This document shows, piece by piece, positions 6,660-11,538 of a stretch of DNA of 11,538 nt. The notes beneath the pieces were generated by a model. It was not told where the DNA came from and made no database searches. It saw only the letters and a list, made by a program, of their open reading frames with translations. Source of the DNA: Geobacter sp. (lineage in GTDB: Bacteria; Desulfobacterota; Desulfuromonadia; Geobacterales; Geobacteraceae); the NCBI GenBank assembly GCA_003857395.1, contig RPRC01000200.1, positions 1-11,538 of the forward strand. Reading direction: 5' to 3'. How positions within the stretch are numbered: the stretch's first letter is position 1; each line of letters opens with the position of its first letter. A program made the translations under genes and the position numbers.

Positions 6660-8933
6660 ATGTCCCAGAAACTCGTAATCGACGAATCACCCGCAAAAGC
6701 ACGCACAATTGAAAAATTCCTTGGCGCGGACTACAAGGTCCTCGCCTCCTATGGCCATGTTCGAGCCCTGCCAAGCAAGCAGGGATCGGTTGACATAGAA
6801 AATGACTTCGAACCAAGGTATGCGGTGCTGCCCGAAAGCACTAAACATATTCAGGCCATCAAAAAGGAATTAAAAAACTCCAGCTCTCTGCTGCTCGCGA
6901 CTGACCCCGACCGTGAGGGAGAGGCCATCTCCTGGCATCTGCTTGCGGCACTGGGTGTTGATTCGAAAAAGTCCAAACTTGAAATAAAACGGGTCGTCTT
7001 CCACGAGATCACCAAGGATGCAATCATCCATGCCGTCAAACACCCACGCGATATAGCTCTGGAGCTGGTGGACGCCCAACAGGCCCGCTCGATTCTCGAC
7101 TATCTCGTAGGCTTCAACCTTTCTCCCTTCCTCTGGAAGAAAATCCGCTATGGCCTGTCCGCGGGACGTGTGCAGTCAGTTGCCCTGCGGCTGATCTGTG
7201 AACGTGAGAAAGAAATCGCCGCGTTTGTGGAGCAGGAGTATTGGACGGTTGCAGCAAACCTGGAGAAGAGCACCAATCAGGGTTTCAAGGCCAATCTCAT
7301 CAGCTTCGCTGACAAGAAACTCGGAAAATTCGATATCCCCGACCAGACAACGGCTGACAGCATCAAGAAGGCAATTCTCGGTCAGACCTGCCGGGTCGAG
7401 AAGGTCACGAAAAGCGAAAAAAAACGCAACCCTTCGCCGCCGTTCACCACCTCGACCCTCCAGCAGGAGGCAGCGCGAAAACTCGGCTTCTCGGCCAAGA
7501 AGACCATGGCCACAGCCCAGAAACTCTATGAAGGTATCGAAATTGGCAACGAGGGTGCGGTCGGCCTTATCTCCTACATGCGTACCGACAGCGTCAATCT
7601 TTCTGTCCAGGCCCTCACTGAGGCCCATGAAGTCATCACCTCTCTCTTTGGCCCCGAATACGCCCTGGAAAAGCCTCGGCATTTCAAGAACAAGTCGAAA
7701 AATGCCCAGGAGGCCCATGAGGCCATCCGGCCCACCTATCTTTCCAAGACACCGGCGGAGCTTAAGAAGCACCTCACTCCTGACCAGTTCAAACTCTACG
7801 ATCTTATCTGGAAGCGCACCATTGCCTGCCAGATGGCTATTGCACTCCTCGACCAGACCTCGGTCGACATCAGCGCCGGCACCAGTTCGCTCTTTCGGGC
7901 TGCCGGGAGCGTGATCCGCTTTCCCGGCTTCATGAAACTCTATATAGAAGGTAAGGACGACGAATCGGAAGAAAAGGAAGGTATTCTCCCCCCACTCGAG
8001 GAAGGGGAGGCCCTGTCGCTCCTTGACGTCATCCCCGAACAGCACTTTACCCAGCCGCCGCCACGCTACACGGAAGCAACCCTGGTAAAAACCCTTGAAG
8101 AATACGGTATCGGCCGGCCGTCCACCTATGCAAGCATTCTCAACACTCTCATCGAGCGGAAATATGCCGTACTGGACAAGAAACGCTTTTTCCCCCAGGA
8201 CACCGGCATGGTGGTCAATGACCTGTTGACCGAAGACTTCCCCAAGTATGTGGATTATAATTTCACGGCAGGTCTCGAAGAAGAACTGGACCAGGTATCT
8301 CGCGGCGAAAAGGAATGGAAACAGTTGCTGCGCGAGTTCTGGGGACCTTTCACCTCCCAGCTCCAGGAAAAGCTCAGCGAGCCGCGGCGCGTCAAGGAGA
8401 TTGGCGAAAACTGCCCCGAGTGCGGCAAGCCATTGGTGGAAAAACTGGGAAAAATGGGCAAGTTCATTGCCTGTTCCGGCTACCAGGACGGTTGCCGCTA
8501 CACGCGCGCCATGGAAAAAAGCGCCCAGGGCGAACCGGAGGAACCGGTTATCTCCGAGGAAAAGTGCGAGAAATGCGGCAAACCGATGCTGATCAAGGAG
8601 GGACGCTACGGGAAATTTCTGGCCTGTTCAGGTTACCCGGAGTGCAAGAACAACCAGCCGTTGATCAAACCGAGAGGTACCGGCGTTACCTGTCCCGAGT
8701 GCGAAAAGGGGGAACTGACGGAAAAGAAGTCCCGCTATGGGAAATTCTTCTATTCCTGCAGTCGCTACCCGGAATGCAAATTCGCCCTCTGGGATCCTCC
8801 CGTGGCAAAACCTTGCCCGCAGTGCGGCTTTCCGGTCATGGCACAGAAGGTCTATAAACGCCAGGGAGCCTTCCTCAAGTGTCCGAAATGTGAATACAAA
8901 GAGATGCCGGAAAACGGGGGTAAAGAAGAGTGA
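6660..8933 (+). CDS. topA: DNA topoisomerase I (type IA), four C-terminal zinc ribbons
   Basis: A 757-residue type IA topoisomerase that relaxes negative supercoils by cutting one strand through a 5'-phosphotyrosine. The Toprim domain covers about 1-120, with E9 in the ESPAKA motif and the metal-binding TDPDREGE (81-88: D82, D84, E86). [15 protein letters not shown] (165-179) and the active-site SYMRTDS (305-311, tyrosine 306) follow, then HEAIRPT (353-359) and [11 protein letters not shown] (483-493). The tail has four Cys4 zinc ribbons starting at C585, C636, C678 and C719, the last in the short CPQCG...CPKC form. The ATG at 6660 has GGTGA four bases upstream and fits the family start (MSxKLVI). 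One oddity: residue 8 is Asp (VIDESPAKA) where the family almost always has a hydrophobic residue (VIVESPAKA). All other key residues are intact, so the enzyme is presumably active. It overlaps trmFO by four bases (GTGA), suggesting coupled translation. Confidence 0.97.
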   Translation: MSQKLVIDESPAKARTIEKFLGADYKVLASYGHVRALPSKQGSVDIENDFEPRYAVLPESTKHIQAIKKELKNSSSLLLATDPDREGEAISWHLLAALGVDSKKSKLEIKRVVFHEITKDAIIHAVKHPRDIALELVDAQQARSILDYLVGFNLSPFLWKKIRYGLSAGRVQSVALRLICEREKEIAAFVEQEYWTVAANLEKSTNQGFKANLISFADKKLGKFDIPDQTTADSIKKAILGQTCRVEKVTKSEKKRNPSPPFTTSTLQQEAARKLGFSAKKTMATAQKLYEGIEIGNEGAVGLISYMRTDSVNLSVQALTEAHEVITSLFGPEYALEKPRHFKNKSKNAQEAHEAIRPTYLSKTPAELKKHLTPDQFKLYDLIWKRTIACQMAIALLDQTSVDISAGTSSLFRAAGSVIRFPGFMKLYIEGKDDESEEKEGILPPLEEGEALSLLDVIPEQHFTQPPPRYTEATLVKTLEEYGIGRPSTYASILNTLIERKYAVLDKKRFFPQDTGMVVNDLLTEDFPKYVDYNFTAGLEEELDQVSRGEKEWKQLLREFWGPFTSQLQEKLSEPRRVKEIGENCPECGKPLVEKLGKMGKFIACSGYQDGCRYTRAMEKSAQGEPEEPVISEEKCEKCGKPMLIKEGRYGKFLACSGYPECKNNQPLIKPRGTGVTCPECEKGELTEKKSRYGKFFYSCSRYPECKFALWDPPVAKPCPQCGFPVMAQKVYKRQGAFLKCPKCEYKEMPENGGKEE

Positions 8934-10273
8934 CCCCTCAGGGAATTACCATCATCGGCGGCGGACTTGCCGGCTGTGAGGCCGCATGGCAGGCCGCAAA
9001 CCTCGGCATCGCGGTCACCTTGGTCGAAATGAAGCCTCACCGTTTTTCAGAAGCCCATGCCCTGCCCTCCCTTGCGGAACTGGTCTGCTCCAACTCTCTG
9101 CGCGGCGCAGGCCTGGAAAACGCCGTCGGCCTTCTCAAAGAGGAGATGCGCAGGCTCGGCACCCTGTTCATGACGGCGGCGGATGCCACCCGGGTTCCTG
9201 CCGGAGGAGCACTGGCAGTGGATCGGGAGCTCTTTTCCCGTTTCGTTACGGAGAAGATCGAAAACCACCCGCTGATCACCCTGGTCCGGGAAGAGGTCAG
9301 CGAAATCCCGGGGAAAGGCATCATCATCATTGCCTCCGGTCCGCTCACCAGCGAGACTCTGGCCCGTTCCATCAGTAACTTGACCGGTCCGCACCTCTAT
9401 TTCTACGACGCCATCGCACCGATCGTCACTGCCGAATCGGTTGATATGAATACTGTTTTTCGCGCCTCCCGCTACGGCAAGGGCGACGGGGACGACTACC
9501 TCAACTGCCCCATGAGTAAGGATGAGTACGATGCCTTCATCACGGAGTTGCTGGTTGGCGACAAGGTGCCCACGCGGGATTTCGAGAAGCTGATTCACTT
9601 CGAAGGCTGCATGCCGGTGGAGGAAATTGCCTCACGCGGCCCGGACACCCTCCGCTTCGGCCCGATGAAACCAGTCGGTCTCGTTGACCCACGTACCGGT
9701 AGGGAGCCGCACGCCGTTGTCCAACTGCGCATGGAAAACAGGGAAGCGACCATGTACAACCTGGTCGGCTTCCAGACAAAACTCACCTATCCGGAGCAAA
9801 AGCGAATCTTCCGGATGATCCCCGGACTCCAGCAGGCGGAATTCGTCCGGCTTGGCTCCATGCACCGCAATACCTTCATCAATGCACCGCGCATTCTGGC
9901 CAAATCGCTGCAGATGCTGTCAGAGCCGCGGATCCTCTTCGCAGGACAGATCACCGGCGTTGAAGGCTATGTGGAGTCCGCAGCGACTGGCTTTCTAGCC
10001 GGTATCAACGCTGCGCTTCTGGCCCTGCATGGTCCTGATGCTGTTATTCCGATTCCTCCCGCGACAATTGCGCACGGCGCTTTGATTCAGCATATCACGG
10101 AAGCGGACCCCCAGCATTTTCAGCCCATGAACATCAATTACGGGCTGTTTCCGGCCATCAGCGGCAAAATGAAAAAATCCGAGCGCCGGCTCCGACTGGC
10201 CGAACGTGCCTTGAATGACCTGGACAGATGGGTTACTTCGCTGCCCCACAATCCGGAACGCTCATCTTCCTGA
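8930..10273 (+). CDS. trmFO: Methylenetetrahydrofolate-tRNA-(uracil-5-)-methyltransferase TrmFO (Gid)
   Basis: A 447-residue folate- and FAD-dependent enzyme that makes 5-methyluridine at position 54 in the T-loop of tRNAs, taking the carbon from 5,10-methylenetetrahydrofolate rather than S-adenosylmethionine. The FAD-binding Rossmann motif is at 7-18 ([12 protein letters not shown]). [12 protein letters not shown] (49-59) carries C53, and [10 protein letters not shown] (223-232) carries C227; both correspond to the cysteines known to matter in Bacillus Trm[18 protein letters not shown] (242-257), [14 protein letters not shown] (277-290), [12 protein letters not shown] (309-320) and [18 protein letters not shown] (337-354) are further family hallmarks. 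The GTG start at 8930 overlaps the topA stop as GTGA; GGGGG lies about nine bases upstream, so translation is likely coupled to topA. The topA-trmFO neighbourhood is widely conserved, for example in Firmicutes. Complete and without oddities. Confidence 0.97.
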   Translation: MTPQGITIIGGGLAGCEAAWQAANLGIAVTLVEMKPHRFSEAHALPSLAELVCSNSLRGAGLENAVGLLKEEMRRLGTLFMTAADATRVPAGGALAVDRELFSRFVTEKIENHPLITLVREEVSEIPGKGIIIIASGPLTSETLARSISNLTGPHLYFYDAIAPIVTAESVDMNTVFRASRYGKGDGDDYLNCPMSKDEYDAFITELLVGDKVPTRDFEKLIHFEGCMPVEEIASRGPDTLRFGPMKPVGLVDPRTGREPHAVVQLRMENREATMYNLVGFQTKLTYPEQKRIFRMIPGLQQAEFVRLGSMHRNTFINAPRILAKSLQMLSEPRILFAGQITGVEGYVESAATGFLAGINAALLALHGPDAVIPIPPATIAHGALIQHITEADPQHFQPMNINYGLFPAISGKMKKSERRLRLAERALNDLDRWVTSLPHNPERSSS

Positions 10274-10352
10274 GTTGAAGCAGTTGGCTGCGGTACGGCA
10301 GTCGCGCGGCATCGCTCGCAATCAGCCACCAGCCCGGAAAAAGGTGCCAAAT

Positions 10353-10583
10353 ATGGACAGAGACAAGCAAAAACAGGAAATATCGCTGATCGGCAGGCTT
10401 TTTTCTTTGGAGGCACTGCTCATTATCATGGGTTTCCTTTCGCTGGTATCAGGCATCATCACTAGAGACCTGCTCAGACTTTCTCTCGGCATCATCATCC
10501 TTGGCGGAACGCTGCTTGCCATCATTTTCCGCCGCAAACGCAAACTCCAGAATACTTCTGACGACCAAACTACGGAGAAATGA
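10353..10583 (+). CDS. Small two-helix membrane protein of unknown function
   Basis: A 76-residue protein I do not recognise. The ATG at 10353 is chosen because AAAGGTG stands six bases upstream and the residues before it in the same frame (from 10215) overlap the end of trmFO and look non-coding. Residues about 19-37 (SLEALLIIMGFLSLVSGII) and 42-59 (RLSLGIIILGGTLLAIIF) form two membrane helices joined by the tight turn TRDLL. A basic cluster RRKRK (60-64) follows the second helix, and the N-terminus is charged (MDRDKQKQE), so both ends are expected in the cytoplasm. Its stop overlaps the maf start as ATGA, and it follows trmFO by 79 bp, so it belongs to the operon and is probably a real, translated gene. 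No enzymatic motif is present; a small inner-membrane accessory protein is as far as the sequence goes. Confidence 0.72.
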   Translation: MDRDKQKQEISLIGRLFSLEALLIIMGFLSLVSGIITRDLLRLSLGIIILGGTLLAIIFRRKRKLQNTSDDQTTEK

Positions 10584-11167
10584 TGACAACTTCAGCCACT
10601 ATTGTCCTGGCGTCCGCTTCACCACGCCGGGTGGAGCTCCTGCAATCAGCCGGTATTCCGGTTTCCGTGCGGCCCAGTGGCATTGATGAGGTGTTACTCC
10701 CGAACGAAGCACCGGAAGACCATGCCATGCGCCTCGCCAGGGACAAGGCCCGCGACGTGGCAAAGCTCGGCAACGGACAATACTTTATCGGCGCCGACAC
10801 CATCGTCGTCAGTGAAGATGAGATTATGGGTAAACCGCAAGATGCAGCGGATGCGGAACGGATGCTTCGCAAGCTCTCCGGAAAGGCTCACCTGGTAATT
10901 ACAGGGTTCTCTGTCATCGACAGCATTTCCAACGCCGAAATCACCGCAGCGGTAAAGACCCTGGTTTATTTCAAAGAGTTGCGAGATGACGAAATCCACA
11001 CGTATATTGCCAGCGGTTGTCCTTTCGACAAGGCCGGAGCCTACGCAATCCAGGGTGACGCCGCCCACATGATCAGGAAAATCGATGGATCCTACACCAA
11101 CGTGGTCGGATTGCCTCTCTGTGAGGTGGTGGAGGCACTTCGAACACTCGGAGCCTGGTGGGGCTAG
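10583..11167 (+). CDS. maf: Maf family nucleoside triphosphate pyrophosphatase (dTTP/UTP type, YhdE-like)
   Basis: A 194-residue Maf protein, which hydrolyses non-canonical and some canonical nucleoside triphosphates to monophosphates, a pool-cleaning role; Maf was first linked to septum inhibition. Motifs are ASASPRR (10-16), the substrate-pocket YFIGADTIV (67-75) with the putative catalytic D72, GKPQD (83-87), the stretch from FDKAGAYAIQG (148-158), and GSYTNVVGLPLCEVVEAL (169-186). The last two place it with the YhdE-type dTTP/UTPases rather than YceF-type m7GTPases. Two ATGs stand in tandem at 10580 and 10583. GGAG (10574-10577) is only two bases from the first and five from the second, so the second is preferred; the difference is one residue. 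The start overlaps the stop of the membrane protein gene, implying coupling. yggS follows after 18 bp. Confidence 0.95.
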   Translation: MTTSATIVLASASPRRVELLQSAGIPVSVRPSGIDEVLLPNEAPEDHAMRLARDKARDVAKLGNGQYFIGADTIVVSEDEIMGKPQDAADAERMLRKLSGKAHLVITGFSVIDSISNAEITAAVKTLVYFKELRDDEIHTYIASGCPFDKAGAYAIQGDAAHMIRKIDGSYTNVVGLPLCEVVEALRTLGAWWG

Positions 11168-11185
11168 ATACTTAGGAGAAAACGC

Positions 11186-11538
11186 ATGACGATCGCCGAG
11201 AATCTGAAGTTCATCCAGGAAAGAATCATCGGTGCAGCGCAATGCTCCGGCCGGAGTCCTGATTCAGTTACACTCGTTGCCGTGTCGAAAACCCAGCCGG
11301 CAGAAGCTGTCAAAGCCGCCGTGGAAGCAGGCCAACAGATTTTCGGTGAAAACTATGTCCAGGAGTTCCTGGACAAAGCTCAGCAGCTCCCCGAATCCGT
11401 GGAATGGCACTTCATCGGCTCACTCCAGTCCAACAAGGTGAAGTACCTCGCTGGACTCACCCGTCTGATCCATTCGGTGGATCGCCTCACCCTTGCCAGG
11501 GAAATCGACCGCCAGTGGGAGAAAGTCGGCAGGCCATG
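11186..11538 (+). CDS. yggS: YggS/PLPBP family pyridoxal phosphate homeostasis protein, N-terminal part (cut by window edge)
   Basis: About 117 codons are visible, roughly half of a family of about 230 residues. The ATG at 11186 has AGGAG (11174-11178) seven bases upstream. The protein begins MTIAENLKFIQERI and shows LVAVSKTQP (30-38), where K35 is the expected PLP-bound lysine, then FGENYVQE and WHFIGSLQSNKVKYL, all hallmarks of the fold-type III PLP-binding protein YggS (COG0325). These proteins have no known catalytic activity; they bind PLP and balance vitamin B6 and amino acid pools. It follows maf by 18 bp on the same strand and is very likely the next gene of the topA operon. What lies downstream is outside the window. 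Confidence 0.95.
   Translation, partial: MTIAENLKFIQERIIGAAQCSGRSPDSVTLVAVSKTQPAEAVKAAVEAGQQIFGENYVQEFLDKAQQLPESVEWHFIGSLQSNKVKYLAGLTRLIHSVDRLTLAREIDRQWEKVGRP

Noticed and set aside
6649..6678. A 9-codon ORF overlapping the topA start (possible leader peptide)
   Set aside because: It has no ribosome binding site, only pyrimidines before the ATG, and no regulatory codon pattern.
7176..8045. Long open frames inside topA, one antisense of 289 codons and one of 238 codons in another forward frame (7198-7914)
   Set aside because: Both sit inside the catalytic core of TopA, whose motifs are continuous in the main frame. The translated shadows are low-complexity Arg/Ser-rich or without any family resemblance.
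10215..10352. An N-terminal extension of the two-helix membrane protein into trmFO
   Set aside because: The extra residues overlap 59 bases of trmFO in another frame and look random; the ATG at 10353 has its own ribosome binding site and gives a sensible membrane protein.
1..11538. Search for tRNA/rRNA genes, CRISPR repeats, insertion sequence ends, integrase genes or toxin-antitoxin pairs
   Set aside because: None seen. Genes are packed, codon use looks broadly even, and almost every gene has a housekeeping or envelope assignment, so there is no sign of an island or a novel defence system.

Overview
The window reads as a stretch of ordinary chromosome from a Gram-negative, diderm bacterium. 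Gene content and order (dprA-topA-trmFO, an outer-membrane-type lipoprotein with TPRs, an ArnT/ArnB lipid A pair, TrmFO rather than a TrmA-type enzyme) would fit a deltaproteobacterial lineage such as the Desulfuromonadia/Geobacterales. That placement is inferred from protein flavour only. I see no phage, transposon, CRISPR, tRNA or rRNA signal, and no defence or biosynthetic island.

Layout. Positions 1-3288 are transcribed leftwards: trhP/yegQ (a U32-family tRNA hydroxylation protein), then an ArnT-like lipid A aminoarabinose transferase, then the start of an ArnB-like aminotransferase cut by the left edge. The last two point to 4-amino-4-deoxy-arabinose (or similar aminosugar) modification of the envelope. 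From about 3386 everything runs rightwards. First come two envelope genes: a CpoB/YbgF-like TPR lipoprotein and a LysM protein whose C-terminal part is an internal tandem duplication. A strong intrinsic terminator (5328-5357) closes that unit. Then follow dprA (DNA uptake/recombination), an AT-rich promoter region, and a compact operon: topA - trmFO - small two-helix membrane protein - maf - yggS (cut by the right edge). Stop/start overlaps (GTGA between topA and trmFO, ATGA between the membrane gene and maf) suggest translational coupling.

The operon joins DNA topology (TopA), tRNA T-loop methylation (TrmFO), nucleotide-pool sanitation (Maf) and PLP homeostasis (YggS), a housekeeping grouping. 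With TrhP, the window holds two unrelated tRNA modification genes on opposite strands.

I did not find a convincing undescribed system. The points most worth a second look are the ungapped duplicated domain in the LysM protein, an Asp in place of the usual hydrophobic residue next to the catalytic Glu of TopA, the Shine-Dalgarno-less dprA start directly behind a terminator, and a structured 159-bp gap between the two envelope genes that holds a possible 28-codon ORF.
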